Below, in pieces: positions 55,072-63,906 of a stretch of DNA of 64,000 bases. Made by a program: the position numbers and the translations under genes. The DNA lies in NCBI GenBank assembly GCA_003725585.1, contig RJMB01000021.1, forward strand, positions 35,958 to 99,957, in the 5' to 3' direction. This stretch comes from Halostreptopolyspora alba. GTDB taxonomy: Bacteria > Actinomycetota > Actinomycetes > Streptosporangiales > Streptosporangiaceae. The notes below the pieces were generated by a model that was not told the origin of the DNA, did not search any database, and saw nothing but the letters and a program-made list of their open reading frames with translations. Each line of letters opens with the position of its first letter. Within the stretch, counting starts at the first letter, position 1.

Positions 55072-55371
55072 CAGAGATCCTCCTCGGCGAATTCCACCCG
55101 CGTCCCGACTTTCCCGGACGGGGCGGTCCAGCTCTGCATATAGGTCTTCCACGCGTCACCATGACGGCGGTTTGTTTTCAAGAGTATCCACATTCCAGGG
55201 TTGCCCAGGCATCCTATGACGGTCCGCGTGCCAGAACAGTCCGGTTCCGCCGCGCGCGCACAGGTCCGAATCATCGGACCGCCGTGGAAAAATACGAGGG
55301 ACGTGTCCGTGATGCCGGTCTTGGTCGCCGCAGGACGAGACACCCGGTTCCACCACGTTCGGGAGGCAGGT

Positions 55372-55902
55372 TTGGCTCACCCGCGCGACGCCCTCAGCCG
55401 CCGCACGCTCCTCATCAGCGCCATCGCGGCACTCACCGTAACGGGCGCGAGTGGGTGCCGGGGCTCCCGGTGGTACCCGAGCGAGGTCACCCCCAACGAG
55501 TACGTCCTGCGTTCGGTCATCGCCGGCAAGAAGCGGACGATCACCCGGTACGAGACCGCCCTGGCCAACGAGGACGGCCCCACGGATCTCCTGGAGCGGC
55601 TCCTCGGCCGTCATCGACACCACCTCGAGACGTTACGCGAGCGACTGCCCGAGCACGGCAACGACGAACCGTGGGCACCGGAGAACTCCCCAGACGCCAG
55701 TACGTCGAGCGGCCCCGACACGGCGGCGGAGACAGCGCCAGCGTCAGTGTCGGTGTCGGGGCTGCGCGTGGCCGAGGAGAGCGCGGCCGGAGAGCGTCCC
55801 CGGCAGCTCCCCAAACTCACCGACCCCGGTCTGGCCCAGCTCATCGCCTCCATCGGGGCTTGCGAGGCCGCCCACGCCCACCTGCTCAAGGAGGAAGGTT
55901 GA
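55372..55902 (+). CDS. Secreted lipoprotein or Tat-type protein, unknown function
   Basis: A 176-residue protein with an Arg-Arg signal sequence (SRRTLLISAIAALTVTGASGC), lipobox-like ASGC with Cys near residue 30. The mature part is helical with an acidic, Ser/Thr-rich linker around residues 100-130 and helices ending in IGACEAAHAHLLKEEG. TTG 55372 is chosen because GGGAGG lies 5 nt upstream and puts the signal at the N-terminus; ATG 55312 or GTG 55303 would add 20-23 residues. It overlaps the ferritin-like gene by TTGA, so the two are co-translated. Confidence 0.7.
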   Translation: MAHPRDALSRRTLLISAIAALTVTGASGCRGSRWYPSEVTPNEYVLRSVIAGKKRTITRYETALANEDGPTDLLERLLGRHRHHLETLRERLPEHGNDEPWAPENSPDASTSSGPDTAAETAPASVSVSGLRVAEESAAGERPRQLPKLTDPGLAQLIASIGACEAAHAHLLKEEG

Positions 55903-56375
55903 GCGCGGACAGTCCCGCCGAGGACGAACCCAGCGACGCCGAGGCCCTGCAGAACGCGCTGCGCGCCGAGCACGCGGCCGTGTACGGCTACGGGTTCATC
56001 GGGGCGCACTGCGAGGGTGAGGACCGCGAGCGTAGCCGCGAGTGCCTGGACGCGCACCGCACGAAGCGCGACGCGCTCCGAAGCGCGCTGGTGCGGCTCA
56101 ACGTCTCGCCCGCCGCCTCGAAGGCCGCGTACGCGCTTCCGGACTCGACCGACAGGGACACCCTCGGCACGTTCGCGGCGGAGCTGGAGGAACGCACCAC
56201 CCACGGCTATCTGCGACTCGCCGCCGCCAGTGACACCTCACTGCGCGACCTGGCCGCGCGTGCTCTCCAGGAGGCCACGATCCGCGGCCTGCGGTGGGGC
56301 GCCGAACTCGTCGACCTGCCCGGTTTCCCGGACGGGACCGGCGCCCCCGGCGGCGAGGACGTCGCCGGTGACTAA
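55899..56375 (+). CDS. Ferritin-like (DUF4439) protein
   Basis: A 158-residue four-helix-bundle protein of the DUF4439 ferritin-like family. ALQNALRAEHAAVYGYGFIGAHC near 15-37 holds the Glu and His expected at a di-metal or remnant site, and ELEERTTHGYLRLAAA near 93-108 gives a second acidic helix. TTG 55899 overlaps the lipoprotein stop and follows GAGGAAGG. The conserved pairing suggests a membrane-tethered complex, possibly in metal or redox homeostasis. Convergent with proS. Confidence 0.75.
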   Translation: MSADSPAEDEPSDAEALQNALRAEHAAVYGYGFIGAHCEGEDRERSRECLDAHRTKRDALRSALVRLNVSPAASKAAYALPDSTDRDTLGTFAAELEERTTHGYLRLAAASDTSLRDLAARALQEATIRGLRWGAELVDLPGFPDGTGAPGGEDVAGD

Positions 56376-56408
56376 CGCCACGACTCGTTGTTCCCGAGAT
56401 GTGGCGGA

Positions 56409-58160
56409 TCAGTCTCCCCGAACGATGGCGGCGACCCGCTCGACGGCGCCGTCGAGCGCGATCTCCTCGCGTTCGCCACTGGCGCGGTCGCGCACCTCGA
56501 GCACGCCCTGGTCCAGGCCCTTCCCGACGATCACACTGGTTGGGACACCGAGCAGTTCGGCGTCGGTGAACTTCACCCCGGGTGAGACGTTCCTTCGGTC
56601 GTCCACGAGCACCCGGATCCCCAGAGCCTCCAGCTCGCCGGCGACGCGCAGCGCGACCTCGACCTGGTCCCCCTTGCCGGTGCCGATGACGTGCACGTCG
56701 GCCGGGGCCACCACGCGCGGCCAGACGATGCCCTTGTCGTCGTGGGACTGCTCCACGATCGCGGCGACCACCCGGGAGACCCCGATGCCGTAGGAGCCCA
56801 TGGTGATTCGCTTGGGCTTGCCGTCGGGGCCGAGCGCGTCGAGCTCGAAGGCGTCGGTGTACTTGCGGCCGAGCTGGAACACGTGGCCGATCTCGATCCC
56901 ACGCGCGGTGTAGAGGGTGCCCTCGTCCTCGGGTGAGGGGTCGCCGTCGCGGACGTCGGCGACGTCGATCACACCGTCGGGGACGAAGTCGCGCCCGCAC
57001 ACCAGGTCGACGACATGATGGTCGGCCTGGTCGGCACCGGTGGCCCAGCGGGTGCCCTCGACAACGCGGGGATCCGCCAGGTAGCGCAGCTTGTTCCGCA
57101 GCAGCGCGTTCGGCCCGACGTAGCCCTTCACCAGGAACGGGTGGGCCTCGAAGTCCTCGTCCTCGAGCAGCGCCACCTCGGCCGGCTCCATCGCGGCCTC
57201 CAGGCGCTTCATGTCGACGTCGCGGTCGCCGGGCACGCCGATGCCCACGATCTCCCACTCGTCCTCGCCGGGCTGACGGATCTTGACGAGGACGTTCTTC
57301 AGGGTGTCGGCCGCGGTGAAGGTACGACCCAACCCGGCGTCGTTGAGGAAGTCGACCAGCGTCTCGATGGTCGGGGTCTCCGGCGTGTGGTGCGCCTGGG
57401 CCTCGGGAAGACCCTCGATGGGCCGCGCGGGCGGAGCAGGGGTGCGGACCGCCTCGACGTTGGCGGCGTAGTCGGAACCGGTGCTGCGCACGAACGTGTC
57501 CTCGCCCGTGGGGGTCTCCGCGAGGAACTCCTCGGAGGCGGAGCCACCCATGGCGCCCGACATGGCCGACACGATCACGTACCGCAGCCCGAGCCGGTCG
57601 AACATCCGCACGTAGGCGTCGCGGTGCAGCTCGTAGGAACGCCGCAGGCCCTCGTCGTCGATGTCGAAGGAATAGGCGTCCTTCATGTGGAACTCGCGTC
57701 CTCGCAGGATGCCGGCCCGCGGCCGCGCCTCGTCACGGAACTTCTCCTGGACCTGGTACAGGATGACCGGAAAGTCCTTGTACGAGGAGTACTCCCCTTT
57801 GACCAGCTGGGTGAAGAGCTCCTCGTGGGTGGGCCCCAGGAGGTACTCGGCCCCCTTGCGGTCGGCCACCCGGAACACGCTGTCGCCGTACTCCGTCCAA
57901 CGTCCGCTGGCCTCGTAGTACTCGCGCGACACCAGCGCGGGCAGCAGTACCTCCTGGCCACCGATCCTGCTCATCTCCTCGCGGATGACGGAGGCCACGT
58001 TCTCCAGCACCAGCTTGCCGAGCGGCAGCCACGAGTGGACCCCGGGCGCGACCCGGCGCACGTATCCGCCGCGGGCCAGCAGCTTATGGCTCGGCACCTC
58101 GGCGTCCGCCGGGTCCTCGCGCAGGGTGCGCAGGAACAGGGTCGACATCCGCAGCAGCAC
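56409..58160 (-). CDS. proS: Prolyl-tRNA synthetase
   Basis: A 583-residue bacterial-type class II synthetase with an editing (INS) domain. Motif 1 region [20 protein letters not shown], motif 2 [26 protein letters not shown] near 140-165, INS domain about 225-385 and motif 3 GSYGIGVSR near 445, then the anticodon-binding domain. GTG 58160 is preceded by GAGGAG 5 nt upstream and matches the family start ([15 protein letters not shown]). It charges tRNA-Pro in the cytosol. Confidence 0.95.
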   Translation of the reverse strand: MLLRMSTLFLRTLREDPADAEVPSHKLLARGGYVRRVAPGVHSWLPLGKLVLENVASVIREEMSRIGGQEVLLPALVSREYYEASGRWTEYGDSVFRVADRKGAEYLLGPTHEELFTQLVKGEYSSYKDFPVILYQVQEKFRDEARPRAGILRGREFHMKDAYSFDIDDEGLRRSYELHRDAYVRMFDRLGLRYVIVSAMSGAMGGSASEEFLAETPTGEDTFVRSTGSDYAANVEAVRTPAPPARPIEGLPEAQAHHTPETPTIETLVDFLNDAGLGRTFTAADTLKNVLVKIRQPGEDEWEIVGIGVPGDRDVDMKRLEAAMEPAEVALLEDEDFEAHPFLVKGYVGPNALLRNKLRYLADPRVVEGTRWATGADQADHHVVDLVCGRDFVPDGVIDVADVRDGDPSPEDEGTLYTARGIEIGHVFQLGRKYTDAFELDALGPDGKPKRITMGSYGIGVSRVVAAIVEQSHDDKGIVWPRVVAPADVHVIGTGKGDQVEVALRVAGELEALGIRVLVDDRRNVSPGVKFTDAELLGVPTSVIVGKGLDQGVLEVRDRASGEREEIALDGAVERVAAIVRGD

Positions 58161-58625
58161 TGCCACTCCTCGGTTCGCGGGTTCGGTCGCGGGACGGAAC
58201 GGACAGGGTGTGGCCGGATCGTCCTCCCCTGTGGGGAGAGCAGTCACGGCGTCCCCTGAAGAGAATCCAGGCTAACGCTCCTGGCAACTGATCGGAGGAG
58301 CCGCGGCGCGGTCAGCGCGGCCGGCCATGGCACAGTCCCACGCGCGCACCGGACACGAGCGGACCCCACGAGAACGCTACGCGACGCCATCGCCACGAAT
58401 CGCCACCGTTAATTCTGGACACGCCCAATCAACGCCAAGAAAACCCTCCCATAACACAACGTAGCGGGTACCGCGAAAACTACCGAAATGTAACTATTGC
58501 GCGAAAAGCGGCCCAACGCATACTGTGCTGGTTGGCGAGAACGCAACAGTGCGCGCACGACGCAACAGCGGCCTCGTCGCGCATATTAGGGGTCCCCCGC
58601 CTCTAATTGTGTGAGGAGCGACAAC
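58161..58625. promoter_or_regulatory. proS upstream region and putative promoter of the RiPP locus
   Basis: About 465 bp. TTGCGC (58498-58503), a 17-nt spacer and ATACTG (58521-58526) form a plausible sigma-70-type promoter reading toward the precursor gene. ACGCAACAG occurs twice (near 58541 and 58560). The stretch 58380-58500 is AT-richer than its surroundings. No tRNA-like or T-box fold was recognised before proS. Confidence 0.4.
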
Positions 58626-58796
58626 ATGCCCGACACTGAAACCCATCACGACGAAGTGAGCTTCGACGTCAACGATCTCCCCACTGACGTGTTCGAACTG
58701 TCCGCAAAGGGCGTGACCGTGGACTCCCTCACCGCCGACACCGGACTCTCCGAGAGCCGCCAGGACCCGCCGCCCGGTAGCCAGTGCCGCCCCTGA
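58626..58796 (+). CDS. Thiopeptide-type precursor peptide with a leader but no recognisable core
   Basis: A 56-residue peptide. Residues 11-40 (DVNDLPTDVFELSAKGVTVD, then SLTADTGLSE) closely match thiopeptide leader peptides of the GE2270/berninamycin type, where the same LP-DVFE ... V-SLT-G phrase precedes a Ser/Cys-rich core. Here the remainder is SRQDPPPGSQCRP, with one Cys and two Ser, so it cannot form a normal thiazolyl macrocycle. The other frames also lack a Cys-rich stretch. ATG 58626 has GAGGAG at good spacing. Most likely a decayed precursor whose core was lost; an unusual core cannot be excluded. Confidence 0.72.
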   Translation: MPDTETHHDEVSFDVNDLPTDVFELSAKGVTVDSLTADTGLSESRQDPPPGSQCRP

Positions 58797-58922
58797 GGAC
58801 TCTCGCGGCCGACCAGGCGGCTCGGACGGGGTGTTCTGAACGCGCCCCGTCCGGGGCAACGGCGAGAACGGCGCCTTCGCGCCCCCGGAACGAGACGCAC
58901 CGCACCGAAGGTCAGGACACAC

Positions 58923-59693
58923 GTGGCCACGTCAATCACGTCCAACGCACCGGACTTCAGTCAATTCCGGATCGCGGAAACACGTGTCGTGCGCGGCTAC
59001 GGTATCGACGTAACCGTGCTGTCCCGACTTAACCACGCAAAGACCTTCTCGGTCGTCCACACCCGCCTCGATCGTGAGGAATCGCTGGCCAACGAGGCCG
59101 CGGCCATATCCGACGCGCTGTTCACCATTATCGGGACCCTTTCCAACAGCCCGTCCAAACCACGGCCGCTCGGACTTCGACGCGCGATCCACCAGAAACG
59201 ACTTCCGGACCGCCATAAATGGTCCACCGAGACGGCGGAACGTCTGCCCGCTTCGCCGCGCGCGCGTGTCACCACCTGGGCCGCCAAGGCGAGGGAACGG
59301 AGAGAGGCTCTCGGTGAGCCGCCAGCCCTTCGGGAGGCCGAGGTCGAGGACACGCACGCCGAACTCCAAGACATCGCCATGGACGCGCCATTCCAGCGCG
59401 GGTTGCCCCGGGACAGCCCCACCCTGTTCGAGGTGCCGCGCCCCTGGCTCACCGATCCGCTCCGGCCACGGCGGTCCTCACTCGTACGGCTGACCAAGTA
59501 CGCCGTCCGGGCCGCGACCAAGACCAGCCCCTTCAGCACGTTCACGGCCAGCGGACGCGCCGGCGGGACCACCGACTCGACACCGGCCACCCGCCTGGCC
59601 ACTCCCGGGTCGGCGCGATCCGCGCCCACCTGTTCCGCGACCGGATCGGCCCGTCGACGCGGCACGAACCCCAAATCCGCATGCTGGCGATGA
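58923..59693 (+). pseudogene. Truncated LanB-type (glutamyl-tRNA-dependent) dehydratase fragment
   Basis: A 256-codon frame starting at GTG 58923. Residues 1-~215 resemble the N-terminal glutamylation domain of LanB-like/thiopeptide dehydratases, ending with RLTKYAVRAATKTSPFSTFT, a hallmark of the family. Full enzymes run to several hundred residues more. After about 59570 similarity stops and the frame runs into unrelated Ser/Thr/Arg-rich sequence before TGA. The next recognisable coding sequence is the end of a different enzyme in another frame. This is the 5' remnant of a dehydratase gene left by a deletion. Confidence 0.7.
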
Positions 59694-59953
59694 TCCCCCC
59701 TCAGGTACTGATCGTCCTCTCCGCGCGGTTCTGTCGGACGATGCGCGAGTACCAGGGGTTGTCCTACGCGCTGGCCCTGAAACACCTCGGTGTGGTCCGC
59801 CAGCTGATGTACACCGTGGCGGTCGCCATGGGCCTGGCTCCGCGCGCGCTCGGAGCCGGGGACACGGAGGCGTTCGGCGAGGCGGTCGGCAGCGACCACC
59901 TCGCCGAGTCCAGTGTCGGGGAGTTCATCCTCGGCAGCGGGAAACCAGAGTAG
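59603..59953 (+). pseudogene. Truncated SagB-type azoline dehydrogenase (C-terminal fragment)
   Basis: The frame from about 59603 (first ATG at 59681) encodes some 115 residues ending in TESSVGEF-like AESSVGEFILGS. PPQVLIVLSARF, YALALKHLGVV and AMGLAPRALGAGD are the C-terminal motifs of SagB-family FMN dehydrogenases that oxidise azolines to azoles, including the Tyr/Lys segment thought catalytic. The N-terminal ~100-400 residues with most of the FMN site are missing and no start or ribosome-binding site fits. It is in a different frame from the dehydratase fragment it abuts. It stops 13 bp before the next gene. Confidence 0.72.
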
Positions 59954-59966
59954 GGACGGGGGCGGT

Positions 59967-61940
59967 ATGAAACTGTTGCTGCGGCCGGAAGCCTACCGCG
60001 CGGAAACCGAGAACGGGGTCTGCTTCCACACCCACGAGGGGCTGGTGTCCCTCACCGGAGCATCGGTGGCGCGGTGGGTGGACCGGCTGGCCCCCCACCT
60101 CGACGGCACCCGCTCGCTGGACGAACTCACCTCGGGGCTCGACGCGGCCCGGGCGGACCTGGTGGAGCGACTGGTCACCGAACTGGTCTCCGCGGGGGTC
60201 GTACGCGAGGTGCCCGGTCCCGGGGATCCCGAGCCGACCACCGACTCCCCGGAGGAGCGCTTCCTGGCCTACTTCCTGGCCGAGCCCGGCCCCGCGTTCA
60301 CGCGCTTCCGCGACGGTGGCGCGCTCATCGTCGGCTCCCCTCCCGTCACGGACGCGGTAGCACGGGCCTGCGCCGACGCCGGAATCGCGAAGGTCGAGGT
60401 GGTGAACAACGACGCCCTACCGCACGACCCCCGCGAGTTGGCGGGACGAATCGGGGAAACGGCCATCGTGTTGCACGCGCGCGCCGGCCCCGACCTGCGA
60501 ACGGCTCGGCTGCTTCGCGAGCTGTGCGCCGGTTCGGACACCGTGCTCGGCCACCTGGCCCTACTCGGTCGGGAACCGTGGCACGGTCCCGTCGGCGGGG
60601 TCCACGAGGGGGCCGCCAGTTGGGAGAGCGGATGGCGCCGGCTTGTCGCGGCGGGTCGGGGAACCGGGGACGCCGCCGGTCCGAGCGCGCCGAAGGGGCC
60701 GGACGAGCGCGCCGTGACCATCGCGGCGATCCAGCTGGCGCATCGGGCCTTCCGGGTTGCCAGCGGGCTGGTCCCCCGTACGGAGCAGGACGAGCTGGTC
60801 CGGGTGGACCCCCGAAGTTACGCGAGCGAGCACCACACGTTCCTGGCGCACCCGTTCGAGGCCGCACGGGAGCCCGCGGGCGAGACCCACTTCACGAACA
60901 CCGTCGCGGAACTCGGATCGGGGGAACCGTTGGACGGGGCGGTCGTGTCACAACGCGGCGCTCCCCTGGTGGACAGGCGCGTCGGTGTCCTCCTGGAGCT
61001 CGACGAACGCGCGTTCTCCCAGATCCCGTTGCGCGTCAGTGCGACCACGGTCGCGGACCCGGTCGGGTTGCTCGGGTCCGGCGGCCAGCGACCGACGGTG
61101 ATCGGCGTCGGCACGGACACCACTACCGCACGCTACGACGCCGCCATGCTCGGCTACGCCACCTACGGAACGCTCATGGTCGACCCCAGGCGCCTTCTCG
61201 GCCCCGACCGGACGAGCGCGTACGGCGACGTGCCCGAGGAGGCCCTGGACGAGCTGCGGTCCGGCCACCGTCCCGGCTTCGTCCGCGGCTTCCGGCTCCG
61301 TGACCGGAGCCCGTGCGTGATTCCGGCCGAGCGCGCGTTTCCGCTCCTCACCGGCACGGTTCCGCCGTCGTGGCCGGTGACCGGAAGCGCCGCGGGCCAC
61401 ACCTGGCACGAGGCCCTGGAGCGGGCCCTCCTGGGGCACTGCCGTGCGATCGCGGAGCGGCGCGTCGCCACCGCCACCACCCCGTTTCCCACGGTCGGAC
61501 TCGACGCCGCGCCGCTGGACGAGCGGGGGCAGCGTCACCGGGGGACACTGCGCGCGCTGGGCCTCACCCCAGAGATCCACGACCTCGGAGGGCTGCTCGG
61601 GGTGCCCTGCTACCTCGTCCGGGTCACGGGTCTGCCCGTCGCTCTCGCCGTGGGAACGACCAGCCAGCGGGCGCTCACCGACGGGCTGGCACAGGCCCTG
61701 CTCCACTACCAGGCCCACCACTTCGGGGAGCCCGACTACGCGCCACCCGAGGGACCCGACCTTGCGCCCGGGTTGCGCGGAGGCCCGGGAACGCCCGAGG
61801 AGCGCTCCGTCGACCTCGACACCCTCGCGCGCGTGGCCGAGGACGCGGGCGGAACCCCCGTCGCGGTACCGCTCGACCACGATCCCGAGGTGACCCGCAG
61901 GATGCCCTACACGGTGCAGGTGGTGCTCGACAATGGCTGA
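59967..61940 (+). CDS. E1-like/ocin-ThiF-type cyclodehydratase partner protein with leader-binding domain
   Basis: A 657-residue protein of azole-RiPP (TOMM/thiopeptide) loci. Residues 1-90 (LLLRPEAYRAETENGVCFHTHEGLVSL ... LVSAGVVREV) resemble the winged-helix leader-recognition element. About 110-220 resembles the E1/ThiF Rossmann part without adenylating motifs (GALIVGSPPVTDAVARACADAGI). The rest is an all-mixed C-terminal region seen in thiopeptide-type partner proteins. ATG 59967 follows GGGACGGGGG; a frame extension to 59913 overlaps the dehydrogenase fragment. It would present the leader to the YcaO enzyme encoded by the overlapping next gene. Confidence 0.75.
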   Translation: MKLLLRPEAYRAETENGVCFHTHEGLVSLTGASVARWVDRLAPHLDGTRSLDELTSGLDAARADLVERLVTELVSAGVVREVPGPGDPEPTTDSPEERFLAYFLAEPGPAFTRFRDGGALIVGSPPVTDAVARACADAGIAKVEVVNNDALPHDPRELAGRIGETAIVLHARAGPDLRTARLLRELCAGSDTVLGHLALLGREPWHGPVGGVHEGAASWESGWRRLVAAGRGTGDAAGPSAPKGPDERAVTIAAIQLAHRAFRVASGLVPRTEQDELVRVDPRSYASEHHTFLAHPFEAAREPAGETHFTNTVAELGSGEPLDGAVVSQRGAPLVDRRVGVLLELDERAFSQIPLRVSATTVADPVGLLGSGGQRPTVIGVGTDTTTARYDAAMLGYATYGTLMVDPRRLLGPDRTSAYGDVPEEALDELRSGHRPGFVRGFRLRDRSPCVIPAERAFPLLTGTVPPSWPVTGSAAGHTWHEALERALLGHCRAIAERRVATATTPFPTVGLDAAPLDERGQRHRGTLRALGLTPEIHDLGGLLGVPCYLVRVTGLPVALAVGTTSQRALTDGLAQALLHYQAHHFGEPDYAPPEGPDLAPGLRGGPGTPEERSVDLDTLARVAEDAGGTPVAVPLDHDPEVTRRMPYTVQVVLDNG

Positions 61941-63906
61941 GACGTCGGATCCCTGGCTGCTCGTGCTCGGCGAGGGAACGCTCGCCGACGCCGTGCGCGC
62001 GCTGCCCGAGGCGCACGGGAGGGGTGCCCGCCGTTCCGGTGCCCCCACACTCGTCGTTCCGGTCAGTGACCACTGGGTCGCCGACCACGACAAGACACGG
62101 GAACGGTGCCGGCAGCGGGGGCTGACCATGCTCCCGGTGCGCACCGAACTGGGCAGGGTGGTGCTCGGGCCGCTCGAACGTCCGGGCAAGCCGGGATGCT
62201 CCCGCTGCGCCGACGCGCGCAGGGACCGCGCCCGGGAGGACGACGAATCAGCGGGGCTTCGCGCCATCCGCGAACGGCACGGCGCCGAGCTGTCCGCCAC
62301 CAGCTCGGCGCTGCTCACCACACTGTCCGGGACCATGGTGGCGTCCCTGGTGGCCCAGGAGACGGAGCTGCGGGCCGCCGGCCGGGACACCAGCACCCGA
62401 GAGGCGCTGCTGCTGCTCGACCTGCGCACCCTCGAGGTCACCCGGCACCCCTTCCTGCCCGATCCGCGCTGCGTGATGTGTTCCCGGCCACGCCGCACGG
62501 CCGTCCCCGACCCGGTCCCGACGTCCCGCCCCAAGTCCGCTCCCGACCACTACCGGGTGGGCGGCCAGCCCGACCCGGACACGCTCGCCGACGTGTACGT
62601 CGACGCCGAGGCGGGTCTGGTGCGCCGGGTCGAGCAGGACACGTCGGGCGGCTACGTGCTGACGCGGGCCCCCTTCGGCCTGCGTGACAACCACCGTCGG
62701 CGACGTGCGGAGTTCGGGTACGGCCGCACCCGCACCCGCCCCGAGGGCCGGAGTACGGCGATCTGCGAGGCGCTGGAGCGCTACGCCGGACTCCAGCAGG
62801 GCGAGGAGCCCCAGCTCGTCCGGGCGGCCTATGTCGACGTCGCCGACAGGACCCTGGACCTGGGGCTCGTCGGCTGGCACCCGGAGGAGTCCTACGCCGA
62901 CCCCGACTTCCCCTATCCGCGTTTCGACCCCAAGCGCCAGCGCGACTGGGTGCGGGGCTACTCCCTCACCGGGGAGCGGCCCGTCCTCGTCCCGGAGCGG
63001 CTGGCCTACTATGGCCCGCACCCCAGAGGGTCGCGTCGGGAGGGGATCCTCTTCGAGACGTCGAACGGCAGCGCGCTGGGTTCCTGCCCGGAGGAGGCGG
63101 CCCTCCACGGGATCCTGGAGTTCGTCGAGCGCGACGCGTTTCTGGTCACCTGGCACGCCGGCCTGCGGATGCCCCGGGTGGACCCGGACTCCGCCACCGA
63201 CCGCGCGATCCCCATGGTGGTCCACGAGCTGGGCCGACGAACGGGGTACCACGTGACCATCCTCGACATCACCATGGAACAGGGCATCCCCTGCGCGCTC
63301 GCGGTGGCCGTGCGCGACGGCGACGACCCGGACCGGCCGAAAGCGGCGTGCGCGGTGGGTTCCCACCTCATCGCCGAGCGCGCCGTGCGCGACGCCCTGG
63401 CCGAGCTGGGAGCCACGCTGGACACGCTTCCCACGGCCTACGCGAACAACCGTGAAAGGGTGGAGGCCATGGTCGAGGATCCCGCCCACGTGCGGGAGAT
63501 GTCCGACCACTCGCTGCTGTACGCGGACGAGCGCAGTTTCGACCGCTTCGCGTTCCTCACCGAACCCACGGCCACCCTGTCGATGAACGAGGCGTTCGGG
63601 GCCTCCCGTCCGGTGATCGCCCACCACGACCTGCGCGACGACCTGTCAGCGCTGCTGGAGCGGTTCACCGAGACCGGGCTCGACGTCGTCATGGTGGACC
63701 AGACCACCGTCGAGCTGACCCGGGCCGACCTGCGGTGCGTGAAGGTGTTCGTTCCCGGGATGCTCCCCATGACGTTCGGCCACCGCAACAGGCGGCTGTC
63801 CGGCGTCCCCCGGCTTCGGGAGGTTCCCGCCCTCCTGGGCCACACCGACCGGCCGTTGCTCGACTCCGAGCTGAACCCGTACCCGCACCCGTTCCCCTTC
63901 TCCTGA
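61933..63906 (+). CDS. YcaO-domain azoline cyclodehydratase (TOMM/thiopeptide type)
   Basis: A 657-residue enzyme that activates peptide amides with ATP and cyclises Cys/Ser/Thr to azolines. Residues 1-210 are an E1-like domain with two zinc cysteine pairs, CSRC near 89 and CVMC near 179. The YcaO domain has the ATP/Mg motifs RSTAICEALERYAG near 275 and GSALGSCPEEAALHGILEFVERDAF near 377. It ends NPYPHPFPFS, the proline-rich C-terminus needed for activity in YcaO cyclodehydratases. No frameshift or stop is seen. Overlaps the partner gene by 8 nt. Intact although its substrate and two partner enzymes are broken. Confidence 0.87.
   Translation: MAETSDPWLLVLGEGTLADAVRALPEAHGRGARRSGAPTLVVPVSDHWVADHDKTRERCRQRGLTMLPVRTELGRVVLGPLERPGKPGCSRCADARRDRAREDDESAGLRAIRERHGAELSATSSALLTTLSGTMVASLVAQETELRAAGRDTSTREALLLLDLRTLEVTRHPFLPDPRCVMCSRPRRTAVPDPVPTSRPKSAPDHYRVGGQPDPDTLADVYVDAEAGLVRRVEQDTSGGYVLTRAPFGLRDNHRRRRAEFGYGRTRTRPEGRSTAICEALERYAGLQQGEEPQLVRAAYVDVADRTLDLGLVGWHPEESYADPDFPYPRFDPKRQRDWVRGYSLTGERPVLVPERLAYYGPHPRGSRREGILFETSNGSALGSCPEEAALHGILEFVERDAFLVTWHAGLRMPRVDPDSATDRAIPMVVHELGRRTGYHVTILDITMEQGIPCALAVAVRDGDDPDRPKAACAVGSHLIAERAVRDALAELGATLDTLPTAYANNRERVEAMVEDPAHVREMSDHSLLYADERSFDRFAFLTEPTATLSMNEAFGASRPVIAHHDLRDDLSALLERFTETGLDVVMVDQTTVELTRADLRCVKVFVPGMLPMTFGHRNRRLSGVPRLREVPALLGHTDRPLLDSELNPYPHPFPFS

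Noticed and set aside
58161..58320. T-box riboswitch before proS
   Set aside because: No T-box consensus or specifier stem could be recognised; proS has a short leader with a direct GAGGAG site.
58494..58922. 142-codon minus-strand frame across the RiPP precursor
   Set aside because: It has no family similarity or good start, and it overlaps the well-supported leader-peptide gene.
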